64,000 nucleotides of DNA. Source: DASUPK01 sp963782345 (GTDB taxonomy: Bacteria; Actinomycetota; Thermoleophilia; Solirubrobacterales; 70-9). The notes under the pieces are model-generated. The model saw nothing but the letters and a program-made list of their open reading frames with translations. It made no database searches and was not told the DNA's origin. Below, piece after piece: positions 32,073 through 41,300 of this stretch (the stretch's first letter is position 1; each line of letters opens with the position of its first letter). Both the position numbers and the translations under genes were made by a program. The DNA is taken from the NCBI GenBank assembly GCA_963782345.1, contig CAWAJF010000004.1, positions 62,001 to 126,000 on the forward strand. The letters are read 5' to 3'.

Positions 32073-33170
32073 TCAGCAGATCCGAGGCAGCGGATCACCC
32101 ACCAGTTGGTCCATCACTCGCCGGCCGCCGAAGGCGGTCTCCACCAGCACCATCCCGGGCGGCTCGGTCTTCACCTCTCCGATCCGGGCCGCGTCCTCGC
32201 AGCCGGGAACGGCTCGGAGGCTCGCCAGAGCCTCCTCGGCCCGCTCGGGAGCGACGAACGCCACCAGCTTCCCCTCGTTGGCGACGTACATCGGGTCGAT
32301 GCCGAGCATCTCAGCCGCGCCGGCAACCGCCGGGTTGACCGGCACATCGCCCTCGCGAACGCCGATCGAGACCCCCGACGAACGGGCAAGCTCGTTGAGC
32401 ACCGAGGCCACCCCGCCGCGGGTGGCATCGCGGACGCAGTGGAGCGCCTCGCCGGCGGTGTCGAGCAGCGCATCCACGGCGGGCCACAAGGGGCGCGTAT
32501 CGGAGACGATCTCGGCGTCCAGCGAGAACTCGTCGCGCGCGAGCATGATCGCCGAGCCGTGGTCGCCGACGGTGCCGGAGACGATGACGTGGTCGCCGGG
32601 CCGGAGAGCCTGCGGCGAGAGTGTCGCCCGGGGGTCCACCTTGCCGATGCCGGCGGTGCAGATGTACATGCCGTCCGCGTGACCGCGCTCGACGACCTTG
32701 GTGTCCCCGGTGGCGATCTCGACGCCGGCGGCCTCGGCAGCCGCCGCGATCGCCTCGACCTCCGCGCGCAGCTCGTCGGCGGGGAGACCCTCCTCGAGAA
32801 TCAGAGAGAGGCTCAGGGCCCTCGGTCTCGCGCCCGACACGGCGAGGTCGTTGGCCGTGCCGTTGACGGCGAGCTCGCCGATCGAGCCACCGGGGAAGCG
32901 AATGGGACGGACGACGTAGCTGTCGGTCGACAGCGCGATTCCCAGGTCGTCGATCCTGACGATGCCGGCGTCACCGAGCTGCTCGAGGGTCTCCCCCTCC
33001 TTCGCCAGGGCCGGCACCAGCAGTCCCTCGATCAGGGTCTGGGTGGCCTTGCCGCCGGCGCCGTGCGCCATGGTCACGGTCTCATCCTTGAACCTCGGCC
33101 GCTTGGCACGCGCGGTCTCGATGATCTCGAGGACCTTGCGCTCGCGCTCGGATACCGCGGAATCCGGCAT
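32073..33170 (-). CDS. hypE: HypE, thiocarbamate dehydratase for cyanide ligand
   Basis: 365 residues. ATP-dependent dehydration of the carbamoylated C-terminal Cys gives thiocyanate for Fe(CN)2CO assembly. The N-terminal TVTMAHGAGGKATQTLIEGL and the obligatory C-terminal PRIC (Cys365) are both present. The AIRS/PurM-like fold is evident (DLAVSGARPRALSLSLILEEG). It overlaps the hypD stop (TGATG) and lies 30 nt before the small-subunit gene. Confidence 0.96.
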   Translation of the reverse strand: MPDSAVSERERKVLEIIETARAKRPRFKDETVTMAHGAGGKATQTLIEGLLVPALAKEGETLEQLGDAGIVRIDDLGIALSTDSYVVRPIRFPGGSIGELAVNGTANDLAVSGARPRALSLSLILEEGLPADELRAEVEAIAAAAEAAGVEIATGDTKVVERGHADGMYICTAGIGKVDPRATLSPQALRPGDHVIVSGTVGDHGSAIMLARDEFSLDAEIVSDTRPLWPAVDALLDTAGEALHCVRDATRGGVASVLNELARSSGVSIGVREGDVPVNPAVAGAAEMLGIDPMYVANEGKLVAFVAPERAEEALASLRAVPGCEDAARIGEVKTEPPGMVLVETAFGGRRVMDQLVGDPLPRIC

Positions 33171-34291
33171 CAGACGAGCTCCTTCTCCCGGGCGAACCGC
33201 CCGTAGTTGTAGTAGGCGGCGCAGGCCCCCTCAGGCGAGACCATGCAGGTCCCGATCGCGTGCTCCGGGGTGCAGGCCGTGCCGAAGACCTTGCATTCGT
33301 ACGGCTTGATCACACCCTTCAGCACCTCACCGCACTGGCAGGCCTTGGGATCGGCGACCCGCACGCCGGGAACCCCGAAGCGCTGCTCGGCGTCGAGCTC
33401 GGCGTAGGCGTCGCTGAGCCGGAGCGCGCTCTGGGAGATGAACCCGAGCCCTCTCCACTCGAAGTGCGGGCGCAGCTCGAACACCTCCGACATCACCTTG
33501 AGCGCCGCCGGGTTCCCGTCGTAGGGAACGACCCGGCTGTACTGGTTCTCGACCTCGCAGCGGCCCTCGCCCAGCTGGGTCAGGATCATGCGAATCGCCT
33601 GGAGGATGTCGAGCGGCTCGAATCCCGCGACGACCACGGGCTTGCCGTAGTCCTTCGGGATGAACTCGAAGGGCCGGCAGCCGACGACCGTCGAGACGTG
33701 GCCCGGGCCGATGAAGCCGTCGAGGCGCAGGTCCGGAGAGTCGAGCAGCGCTCGCAGGGGCGGCACGATCGTGACGTGGTTGCACATGCACGAGAAGTTG
33801 GCCACGCCCTCGGCGCGGGCCCGCTTCAGAGTCAGCGCCGTGGATGGCGCCGTGGTCTCGAAGCCGATCGCGAAGAAAACGACTTCGCGGTCGGGATTCT
33901 GCTTCGCGAGCCGCAGCGCGTCGAGCGGCGAATAGACCATCCGGATATCCGCGCCGTCGGCCTTCGCCTGGGTCAGGGTCTTCTCGGAGCCCGGCACCCG
34001 CATCATGTCGCCGAAGCAGGTGAAGATGATGTCGTTCTCGGTGGCCATCGCAATCCCGTCGTCGACGCGCCCCATCGGGATCACGCAGACCGGGCATCCG
34101 GGGCCATGGACCAGCTCGACGTTCTCGGGGAGCAGGTCGTCGATGCCGTACTTGTAGATGGAGTGCGTGTGCCCGCCGCACACCTCCATCAGCTTGTACT
34201 GACGACCGGGCTCGACCGCCTCGAGGATCTTCCCGGAGAGCGCGCGCCCGATCTCGGCGTCACGGAACTCGTCCATGTAGCGCATCGTCAT
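33170..34291 (-). CDS. hypD: HypD, Fe(CN)2CO assembly scaffold
   Basis: 373 residues, standard length. Conserved motifs are MEVCGGHTHSIYKYGI near residue 36, HGPGCPVCV near 62, GFETTAP near 145, and the C-terminal [4Fe-4S] and redox cysteines (ACQCGEVLKGVIKPYECKVF, then GTACTPEHAIGTCMVSPEG). It assembles the iron centre with HypC and HypE. Overlaps of 1-4 nt link it to hypE and to the hypC-like gene. Confidence 0.97.
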   Translation of the reverse strand: MTMRYMDEFRDAEIGRALSGKILEAVEPGRQYKLMEVCGGHTHSIYKYGIDDLLPENVELVHGPGCPVCVIPMGRVDDGIAMATENDIIFTCFGDMMRVPGSEKTLTQAKADGADIRMVYSPLDALRLAKQNPDREVVFFAIGFETTAPSTALTLKRARAEGVANFSCMCNHVTIVPPLRALLDSPDLRLDGFIGPGHVSTVVGCRPFEFIPKDYGKPVVVAGFEPLDILQAIRMILTQLGEGRCEVENQYSRVVPYDGNPAALKVMSEVFELRPHFEWRGLGFISQSALRLSDAYAELDAEQRFGVPGVRVADPKACQCGEVLKGVIKPYECKVFGTACTPEHAIGTCMVSPEGACAAYYNYGRFAREKELV

Positions 34292-34533
34292 CCCGTCGCC
34301 TCGCTTGCCGCATGGGCGATCGCGGTGCCGGCATGGACCAGCAGCCTGTCTCCTTCCGAGACGGGTGCCACCAGGGCGATCTCGACCGTGCTGCGTTCCC
34401 CGTCGCCCTCCGCCGCGCAGAGGGCAAGCTCGCGCTCGGTGTCGATGCGCATTACCCGCATCCGGATCGCCTCATCCCCACAGGTGATGCACCCCGTCGT
34501 GTGGTCGCATCCGGGGATAAGGCCTTCCGTCAT
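34288..34533 (-). CDS. HypC/HupF-like protein lacking the N-terminal MC
   Basis: 81 residues from ATG at 34533. The core (CITCGDEAIRMRVMRIDTER ... VSEGDRLLVHAGTAIAHAAS) aligns with the HypC beta-barrel and its final strand. The invariant Cys2 of true HypC is absent. Instead Cys9, Cys15 and Cys18 occur in GCDHTTGCITCGD. It lies between a canonical hypC and hypD, with ATGA coupling to hypD. It may be a HypC-type chaperone for one maturation step. The missing Cys2 argues against simple redundancy. Confidence 0.8.
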   Translation of the reverse strand: MTEGLIPGCDHTTGCITCGDEAIRMRVMRIDTERELALCAAEGDGERSTVEIALVAPVSEGDRLLVHAGTAIAHAASEATG

Positions 34534-34600
34534 TCTCCGGGGCTCCTCTTCCCACAGCCGGGACGGAAGCGACGCCGTGACCACTGGCAATGGCGGCTCG

Positions 34601-34879
34601 TCACTCGATCACGCTCGCCTTCAGCTCCTCAAGCTCCTGCTCGTAATCCTGACCCATGCCCGCCAGCAGGCTGAGCGTGGCGCGGGCCTCCTCCTCGTCG
34701 ACCTTGGAGATCGCGAAGCCGACGTGGATCAGAACCCAGTCCCCGGGGATCGCCCCCTCGCCGTCCTCGTCGAGAAGGCCCACGTTGACGTTGCGCTGCA
34801 CTCCGGCGACATCGACCTTGGCGAGACGGTTGGTCTCGTCGACCACCTCCACAACTTGGCCCGGAATCGCCAGGCACAT
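34601..34879 (-). CDS. hypC: Hydrogenase chaperone HypC
   Basis: 92 residues beginning MCLAIPGQVVEV, with the functional Cys2 exposed after Met removal, and IPGDWVLIHVGFAISKVDEEEA near the end as in all HypC/HybG proteins. It carries the Fe(CN)2CO unit with HypD to the large-subunit precursor. AAGGAG sits 7 nt upstream of the ATG at 34879. It is the first gene of the hydrogenase operon, 43 nt after the predicted transcription start. Confidence 0.95.
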   Translation of the reverse strand: MCLAIPGQVVEVVDETNRLAKVDVAGVQRNVNVGLLDEDGEGAIPGDWVLIHVGFAISKVDEEEARATLSLLAGMGQDYEQELEELKASVIE

Positions 34880-34929
34880 CGTCTCTCCTTCTCTCGCCGG
34901 CTCTCGTTGCCAACTGTCCCGGCGCGGCG

Positions 34930-34958
34930 AACCTACTCCCCACTGCATGAGGTGTCAA
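34930..34958 (-). promoter_or_regulatory. Sigma-70-type promoter of the hydrogenase operon
   Basis: On the minus strand TTGACA (34958-34953), a 17-nt spacer, then TAGGTT (34935-34930). The match to the housekeeping consensus is the best I see in the window. Transcription should begin near 34922, leaving about 43 nt of leader before hypC. It can drive all fifteen genes to hypF. The -35 box overlaps the ribosome site of the divergent 34968 gene. Confidence 0.75.
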
Positions 34959-34967
34959 GGAAAATTG

Positions 34968-35303
34968 ATGAGTCGCGCCATACTCGTCTTCCGGGGGACA
35001 ATGGGCACGATGGCATCAGCCCCTGAGGACGACGTGCTCGGCCGCGAGGTCTACGTCGGCGATGAATACAAGAGATTCGGTGAGATGACGACTGAAGACG
35101 CCCGCGCGCTCGCCGAGCAGTTGAGCGGCCTGAGCGGCGGCGGGCTCGAGCAGAAGGTGGCGCCGGTCGGGCGCGCCTGGCGCGAGCTCGCGGAGGCGAT
35201 GGAGCAAGGGGCTGCCTCGACCGTGGCAGAACTCGGTATCGAGGAGGCTGCCAAGTGGGCCGAGCAATTACGGGTAGTGCCCCCGGGCGGGACTTGGCTC
35301 TAG
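34968..35303 (+). CDS. Conserved small protein divergent from the hydrogenase operon
   Basis: 111 residues from ATG at 34968, with AAGGAA 5 nt upstream; ATG at 35010 (MASAPEDDVL) is an alternative. It is acidic and probably helical, with motif DDVLGREVYVGDEYKRFGEM and a C-terminal Glu/Ala-rich helix (IEEAAKWAEQL). No family recognised. It shares the intergenic region with the hydrogenase promoter, so joint regulation is possible. Confidence 0.6.
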   Translation: MSRAILVFRGTMGTMASAPEDDVLGREVYVGDEYKRFGEMTTEDARALAEQLSGLSGGGLEQKVAPVGRAWRELAEAMEQGAASTVAELGIEEAAKWAEQLRVVPPGGTWL

Positions 35304-35357
35304 CCAGGACCCGAGGGGGGCGCGGTCGGGGTCTGCCCACCTCGGGTCCGGCTCCGC

Positions 35358-35732
35358 CTAGCCCCAGCCCATCCCCTGATAGCCGCTGTCGACGGGCACG
35401 CCGATCAGCAGCGCGCGTACGTTCGCGTCCGATTCGTTGCGGATCGTCCGGTTGACCTCGGGCGCGAAGCGGCAGAACGTCCCGGCCGGAGCGTCGTGCT
35501 CCTCGCCGTCCGTGACGATCTTCCCCTCACCCTCGAGGACGATGAAGACCTCCTCCTGATTGTCGCCCGTGTGGTCGTGGGCGGGGATCTGACCGCCGGC
35601 CTCGATGTCGACGACGTTGAAGCCGAAGGCCTCCGCGCCCAGTGACTTGCGGGCGAGGCGCCAGGTGGCTCCCCCACTCCCCTCCATCTCCTCGAACTCG
35701 TCGATGCTCTTGATCGTGTAGCCCTCGGCCAC
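35358..35732 (-). CDS. Cupin-domain protein
   Basis: 124 residues from GTG at 35732, preceded by GAGGAGAG. Cupin motif 1 is HDHTGDNQEEVFIVLEG, with two His and a Glu as metal ligands, and motif 2 is PAGTFCRFAPEVNRTI with the His replaced. A small single-domain cupin binding a metal or organic ligand. Substrate unknown. It is divergent from the NTF2-like gene. Confidence 0.85.
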   Translation of the reverse strand: MAEGYTIKSIDEFEEMEGSGGATWRLARKSLGAEAFGFNVVDIEAGGQIPAHDHTGDNQEEVFIVLEGEGKIVTDGEEHDAPAGTFCRFAPEVNRTIRNESDANVRALLIGVPVDSGYQGMGWG

Positions 35733-35791
35733 CTCTCCTCCTCTTGTCCGATCCCCTTGTCTCGCCCCGCGAGCGTACATATCCTGTTCGC

Positions 35792-36226
35792 GTGGGAAAG
35801 GACTCGGCTCAGAGTCTCGCAGGGGCAATCGGGCGTTACAACGACGCCTGGAACGACCATGACCTCGACGCGATCATGGCCATGCACACCCCCGACATGG
35901 TCTTCGAGAACCACACCGCCGGGGAGTCGGCGCAGGGGCCCGATGAGGTCCGCGCGCACATCGGCGCGATCTTCGCGAGCTGGCCAGACCTGCACTTCGA
36001 GACGCGCAGGCTCTACGTCCGCGACGGCGTGGTCACGCAGGAATGGACCGCAAGCGCGACGCACTCGAACACGATGCGCCGCGGAAGCCTCGTCGCGGAG
36101 CCCACGGGCAAGAAGGTCGAGTGGCGGGGGGTCGACGTGATCCCCTACGAGGACGGCCTGATCAAGCGCAAGGACGTCTACTCGGATTCGGTCTCGATCC
36201 TCCGCCAGGTCGGCCTGCTCGACTGA
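35792..36226 (+). CDS. SnoaL/NTF2-like protein
   Basis: 144 residues from GTG at 35792; a TTG at 35744 would add 16 residues but looks unlikely. The signature GRYNDAWNDHDLDAIMAMHT, then VFENHTAG, is typical of the SnoaL-like cone fold used by small isomerases, cyclases and unknown ligand binders. It ends in a conserved DVYSDSVSILRQVGLL. Cytoplasmic. No substrate can be deduced. Confidence 0.8.
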   Translation: MGKDSAQSLAGAIGRYNDAWNDHDLDAIMAMHTPDMVFENHTAGESAQGPDEVRAHIGAIFASWPDLHFETRRLYVRDGVVTQEWTASATHSNTMRRGSLVAEPTGKKVEWRGVDVIPYEDGLIKRKDVYSDSVSILRQVGLLD

Positions 36227-36289
36227 CCGAACGATAGGCGTAACCCTCCGGCGCTCACCGTCGCTTAGGCAGGTGGGAGTCAAATACCC

Positions 36290-36370
36290 ATGGCCACGAA
36301 GTGCGGTTTCGCCCCAGGCACCACCACCACGACCACTCCGTCGACGACCACCACCAGCACCACCGGCTAA
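36290..36370 (+). CDS. Possible 26-residue Thr-rich peptide
   Basis: ATG at 36290 preceded by GGTGGGAG about 9 nt upstream. The product begins MATKCGFAPG, continues as Thr/Pro/Ser and stops at TAA 36368. It lies in a 220-nt space between the SnoaL-like gene and the Ser/Gly-repeat gene. Low complexity and small size make it uncertain. The remainder of 36227-36449 shows nothing else. Confidence 0.3.
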   Translation: MATKCGFAPGTTTTTTPSTTTTSTTG

Positions 36371-36449
36371 TCGGGGACCCGGACGGGCGCCCTCGCGGCC
36401 TACCGGACGCTGCGGGGCCGTCCCGTCCGGTTGCCCTTCTCCTACCGGC

Positions 36450-36809
36450 CTAGCGCTTGACGATCGCCCAGCCGGCGATCGCGGCGCCGCAGGCGATCAG
36501 GATTCCCGCCGCAAGCAGTCCCGCCTCGCCGCGGTCCGGCTCGTCCAGAATCGAGTCACGGGCTCGAGCGGAGAGCACCGATCCGGCCGATGCGAACGAC
36601 ATGGCGGAACCCGCAGAGCCGGCCGACGCCACGGACAACGCCGAGCCGGCGGAGCCGATCGACCCGATCGAGGCGAACGAGCCGACGGATCCGATCGAGA
36701 GGACCGAGCCCTTCGAGGCGATCGAGAGGAACGAATCCTCCGACCAGAGGGACATGTGCGAGGGTGCTCCGAGCGAAGCGAGGAGCAACCCGTTTGATGA
36801 GATGCTCAT
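36450..36809 (-). CDS. Ser/Gly/Ile repeat protein coupled to thrB
   Basis: 119 residues from ATG at 36809, overlapping the thrB stop (ATGA). It starts MSISSNGLLLASLGAPSHMS and then runs through about nine hexad-like repeats of the type S-(I/V/A/L)-(G/A)-S-(V/I/A)-G. It ends with one span (LLAAGILIACGAAIAGWAIV) and KR. A regular SxGSxxS periodicity suggests a beta-solenoid or membrane-associated stack. Similar repeats occur in actinobacterial hypothetical proteins. Residues 6-17 are encoded by a dispersed hairpin repeat. Function unknown. Confidence 0.65.
   Translation of the reverse strand: MSISSNGLLLASLGAPSHMSLWSEDSFLSIASKGSVLSIGSVGSFASIGSIGSAGSALSVASAGSAGSAMSFASAGSVLSARARDSILDEPDRGEAGLLAAGILIACGAAIAGWAIVKR
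36757..36792 (+). repeat. Dispersed hairpin repeat A, copy 1 (inside a gene)
   Basis: 36 bp, 35/36 identical to 60875-60910. GGGTGCTCC and GGAGCAACCC form the arms; the centre GCGAAGC is a known exceptionally stable mini-hairpin sequence, flanked by tandem G-A mismatches. In this copy the element is translated as part of the N-terminus of the Ser/Gly-repeat protein on the minus strand. Confidence 0.85.
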
Positions 36810-37684
36810 AGCTCCGGGACGTCCGCGCCAGTCGGGGAGAAGGGAACCCGCCGGACCTCCGCCCAATCCCCCACCCGCTCGCCGAGGGCCTTCATCACCT
36901 CGCCGGTGCTCTGCCAGAAGGTCCAGACCAGCACGCTCGGGCCGGCGCCCGAGATCGTCGCCCCGATCGCGCCCATTCGCGGGGCTTCCTGCACGATCTC
37001 CATCGAGCGCGGATAGAGACGAGCGCGATGCGGCTGATGGATCCGGTCGGCGAGCCCTCGCCCGATCAGGGTGAGGTCCGAGCGCTGGATGCCCAGAACG
37101 AGCTCCGCGACGGCCGAGATGTTGGCGACGGCGGCGGCCAGGGGCACCTGATCGGGGATCGCCTTCCGAGCCTCCTCGGTGGGCACCTGCTCGCCGGGGA
37201 TCACCACCACCGCCTCGACGCCCTGCGGCGGATCGAGGCGGGTCGAGGTCAGCGTGCCATCGTCGGTTGCGCAGACGACGAAGCCGCCATAGAGCGCGGC
37301 GGCCACGTTGTCCGGATGCCCCTCGATCTCGGCGGCCTTCGCGAGGACGTCCTCGGGTTCCTGGGCGAGCTCGTAGAGGTGATCCGCCGCGAGCAGACCG
37401 GCGACGATCGCCGCCGCGCTCGACCCGAGTCCCGCGGCCAGGGGGATCTCACTCTTGATGCGGAAGGCGATCCCGTCCGCGGGGCGCAGCGACTCGAAGG
37501 CGCGCACGCAGAGGTTCGAGCGATCGAGCGGCACGCCCAGGCCATCGGCCTCGACCGAGAAGCTCCCCGTCTCCTCCACCTCGAGCTCCAGGTGAATGGC
37601 GAGCGCCGCGGCAAGCACGTCGTAGCCCGGGCCGAGGTTGGCCGATGAGGCCGGCACCTTGACCAGCCGTCGCCGCGCGGTCAT
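36806..37684 (-). CDS. thrB: Homoserine kinase
   Basis: 292 residues of the GHMP kinase family; phosphorylates homoserine with ATP. Motifs: substrate/N-terminal VPASSANLGPGYDVLAAAL, the ATP loop PLAAGLGSSAAAIVAGLLA near residue 85, and the C-terminal GATISGAGPSVLVW. It is separated from hom and thrC by a plus-strand secreted-protein gene and two short genes, so the threonine genes are split. The downstream repeat-protein gene is coupled by ATGA. Confidence 0.94.
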   Translation of the reverse strand: MTARRRLVKVPASSANLGPGYDVLAAALAIHLELEVEETGSFSVEADGLGVPLDRSNLCVRAFESLRPADGIAFRIKSEIPLAAGLGSSAAAIVAGLLAADHLYELAQEPEDVLAKAAEIEGHPDNVAAALYGGFVVCATDDGTLTSTRLDPPQGVEAVVVIPGEQVPTEEARKAIPDQVPLAAAVANISAVAELVLGIQRSDLTLIGRGLADRIHQPHRARLYPRSMEIVQEAPRMGAIGATISGAGPSVLVWTFWQSTGEVMKALGERVGDWAEVRRVPFSPTGADVPEL

Positions 37685-37690
37685 CGGGCG

Positions 37691-38320
37691 CTAGGAACCG
37701 AGGATCTTCGCCTTCTGCTGCTCGAACTCGGCGTCGGTCAGGGCGCCGGAGTCCCGCAGCTTGGCGAGCCGCTCGAGCTCGGCGAGGTTGTCTCCGCCCG
37801 AGGCCCTTGCGACGTCCGGCGCGGGTGCGGGGACAAAGCCACCGGCCCCGGCAACCGGCCTGACCTCGCCCTCCGCGGGGCCGCGCGGGGCGGCGTCCCA
37901 ATCGATCGCGATCTTCGCGGGGTCATCGGGATCGACCTTGACCGGCAGGGTCACACCCGGACCCAGGCTCGCCCTGGCCGGAACCATGTACATGTTGTTC
38001 ACCCGGTAGGGAGCTCGGCCACCGACGTGGATCTCGAGATCGATGTTGAGGTTGAACCACTGCGCGCCGCGCTCCGGGGTGCCCATGCCGACGATCACGC
38101 CCTGCCCCGAAATGCCGTCGGCCAGGATCCTGCCGCGGTCTCCCTGGATGCCGCTGATGTCCGCGAGCTGCTCGTTCGCATGGGAGATCATGTCGCCCAT
38201 CTGCGCCATCTGCCCCCCGAGGCCCGGCTTGTAGCCCGACTCCTGCAGCTGCTGGCGCTGAAGCTGCTTCGCCTGCTTGGTCAGGCTGGACAGGTCCTTC
38301 ATCGACTTGAAGAGTCCCAT
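37691..38320 (-). CDS. SHOCT-domain protein
   Basis: 209 residues. The C-terminal 30 residues (LERLAKLRDSGALTDAEFEQQKAKIL) are a SHOCT domain, a short helical module common in oligomeric or membrane-associated proteins. The N-terminus is helical and Gln-rich (TKQAKQLQRQQLQESG). The middle contains beta-strand text repeating PGVTLPVKVDPDDPAKIAIDW, seen in actinobacterial SHOCT proteins. Function unknown. It lies 6 nt upstream of thrB and may be cotranscribed. Confidence 0.8.
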   Translation of the reverse strand: MGLFKSMKDLSSLTKQAKQLQRQQLQESGYKPGLGGQMAQMGDMISHANEQLADISGIQGDRGRILADGISGQGVIVGMGTPERGAQWFNLNIDLEIHVGGRAPYRVNNMYMVPARASLGPGVTLPVKVDPDDPAKIAIDWDAAPRGPAEGEVRPVAGAGGFVPAPAPDVARASGGDNLAELERLAKLRDSGALTDAEFEQQKAKILGS

Positions 38321-38390
38321 TCTCCCCTCGCTTTCCTCGGCCCTACTTCAACTGGCGCGAAGCCTACTGAGCTTCTGTAGGTTCATCGGC

Positions 38391-41300
38391 GTGTTGGGGG
38401 CCTCGGGAGGCAACCGCCGCAGGACGGCCGCGCGGGCGGCGACGCTCGCCGTCCTCGTCTGCCTGCTCTCCGCCACGGCGGCGCTGGCGGCGTTTCCCCA
38501 GGACCCGCCGAACGATCCGGCCTACGCGCCCGCCGAGGGCAGCCCGACCGACTGCCTGACCAAGTCGGCCGACGACCAGCAGCACTATCTGTTCAGCTTC
38601 ATGCCCCAGTGCACCCCCGCCGCGACCGACCCGGAGAACGCCGCGGGAATGTCGGTCGACAGAGCGTGGCGCGACTACACGACCGGCGACCCGAGCACCG
38701 TGATCGCGTATGTCGAGGGCGGGATCAACTGGCACAACGGCGATGCGCAGGAGCTTCGCAACCGGGTCTACCTCAACCCCAGGGAGCTGCCCGACCCGAC
38801 CAACCCGGACGGCCAGCCGGGGCTGAACGCCGACGACTACGCGGTCTACGACGGCGCGGCGACACCCGACGCCAACGGCAACGGCGTGGTGGACCCGGAG
38901 GACATCATCGTCCGATTCTCCGACGGGGCCGACGGCTACCGGGCGAGCGGCAAGAGCGACGGCAACGGATACGTCGACGACATCTCCGGCTGGGACTTCT
39001 ACAACGACCAGAACGACCCGGCGACGCTCGACTCGACCTACGGCCACGCCAACAACCAGATGAAACAGGCGGCGGCGCAGGCCGACAACGGCATCCAGGG
39101 AGCGGGGATCTGCCCTGACTGCCGGCTGCTGCCCGTCAAGGCGGGCGCGGAGGCGCTCGACCGCAGCGACGACCTCGCTCAGGCCTGGCTGTTCGCCGGC
39201 GACTCCGGCGCCGACGTGATCGTCTCGACGACGGCGGACCTCGGCTACTCCACCTTCATGTCGCAGGCGGTCGACTACCTCTGGAACCACGGCGTCGTGA
39301 TGGTCGAGTCCTCGAACGACTTCGACTCGACCGACCACCAGGGCGGCATGTTCCACCAGCACGTCCTGCCGGGAAACGGCCTGGTCTCCAACCTGCACGG
39401 CCTCGGGCTCATCCCGGGCGTGGGTGGACCGCTCTCGAACCCGCTGACCGCCACCTACAGGGCGCGGTCCGGTTACACGTCGTGGGGAACCCACAACATG
39501 TTCTCGGTCGCGACCACCGGGGGGACGACCTCCGAGTCGACTCCGACCGTCGGCGGGGTGATGGCGCTCGTCCTCTCCTACGGGAAACAGGCGGCCGCCG
39601 CGCACCTGATCGACGCGCCGCTGACGAACGACGAAGCGATTCAGGTGGTCCGCGCCACCTCCTCGGACATCGCCGGCAATCCCAACCCACCCACGGGTTG
39701 GGCCGGCAAGCCCGGCTTCGACCTCCAGTACGGGTACGGGCGCCCCAACGTCCACAAGGCGATGCAGGCGATCCACGACGGCGACATCCCGCCGGTGGCC
39801 TGGTTCAAATCGCCGGATTGGTACTCGCTCTATGACCCGACCCAGACCCAGACCGTCCCGGTGACGGGCCACGTCGACGCGCCCCGCTCCGAGCCGTACA
39901 CCTGGAAGCTCGAGTTCGCGCCGGGCGCGGAGCCCACAGACGGGCAGTTCATCACCGCCAGCTCCGGCAGCGGCAGCGGCCCCACCGACGGCTCGCTGGG
40001 CTCGATCGACCTGAGCAAGGTGCCCCAGTCGTTCTGGGACGCCGCCTTCCGTCTCTCCCAGGACAAGACCCTGGAGACGAGCGAGCGGTACACGGTCACC
40101 CTCCGGATCCAGGTGACGGACTCACACGGCCGGGTCGGCGAGGAGCGGCGCTCGATCGCCGTCCACCACGACCCGAGCCTGATGGACGGGTTCCCGGTCA
40201 AGATCGGGCCGGGCGGCGAGTCCCAGCCCGTGCTTGCCGACCTCCAGGGGCGCGGCCAGCTCGACGCGATCTTCGGGGACGCCGATGGCAACGTCCACGC
40301 GGTCCGCCCCAACGGCGTAGAGCTGCCGGGCTTCCCGGTCCACACGAACCCGACGCAGGTGACCGTTCCGCATCCCGGCGTCGATCCCGGCCATGAGCCG
40401 ATCCTGATCGGGGTCGCCGTCGGCGATCTCGACGGCGACGGGCGCCTCTCGGTCGTGGCCACGTCCACCACGGGCCGTGTCTATGCGTGGGACGCGAAGG
40501 GACAGCTCCGGGGCGGGTTCCCGCAGACACTCGACACCGGGGTGCAGAAGCCGGCGCTGCCGCGCCCGGCGAGCCCGTTCACCCGCCAACCGGTGCGGGG
40601 CGCCACGGCGTCGCCGATGCTGGCCGACATGAACGGGGACGGCAAGCTCGACATCGTCCAGGTGGGGTGGGACGGCTACATCCACGTCTACGACCGGGCG
40701 GGCAACGACCTCCCCGGATGGCCCGTGAAGCCGGTGAAGCCCACCGCGGGCAACGGCCTGACCGTGATCAACGACCAGAAGATCGACGTGCCGCCGGCCC
40801 TCGCTCAGCTCGACGACGACCCGGAACCCGAGCTGGTGGTCCGCTCGCAATACAACGAGACGCCCGGCGCGGATCTCCAGGTCGTCGGGGTCACGGGATC
40901 GGTCACACCGCCCGTCTCCCACCTCTACGCCTACAACTCGGACGGCACCCCCGTGCCGGGCTGGCCGAACAGCGCCGACGCCCTGGTCATGTACTACGGC
41001 TCCGCCCAGGAGTTCATCACCGAGGGAGCCAACGCCCCGATCACCGCCGACACCAACGGCGACGGCAAGACGGAGGTCGAGGCGTCGGCCGGGATCTTCT
41101 CGCCGAGCTATCTCTTCTCGCCGGACGGCTCTCAGGCCGGCGTCTACGGGCCGGTCCCCGATCCCACATTGGGACTGCTGTCGGGCCTCGCCAACGGCAC
41201 CCTCGACGCCGGCGCGATCACGGGCATTCTCGCCGGGAACCTGCCCGCCGACGCGCCCGTCAACTTCACCGGCACTGGCGCGTTCGGCAAGGTCGGCCCG

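Noticed and set aside
30795..33206. Very long open frame (803 codons) antisense to the hydrogenase genes
   Set aside because: It is the shadow of GC-rich coding on the other strand; composition is Arg/Asp/His-heavy with no family similarity, while the minus strand holds unmistakable hhyS and hypE.
34656..34967. Extending the 34968 gene upstream to 34656
   Set aside because: The extension is antisense to hypC and crosses the hydrogenase promoter; ATG 34968 has its own ribosome site.
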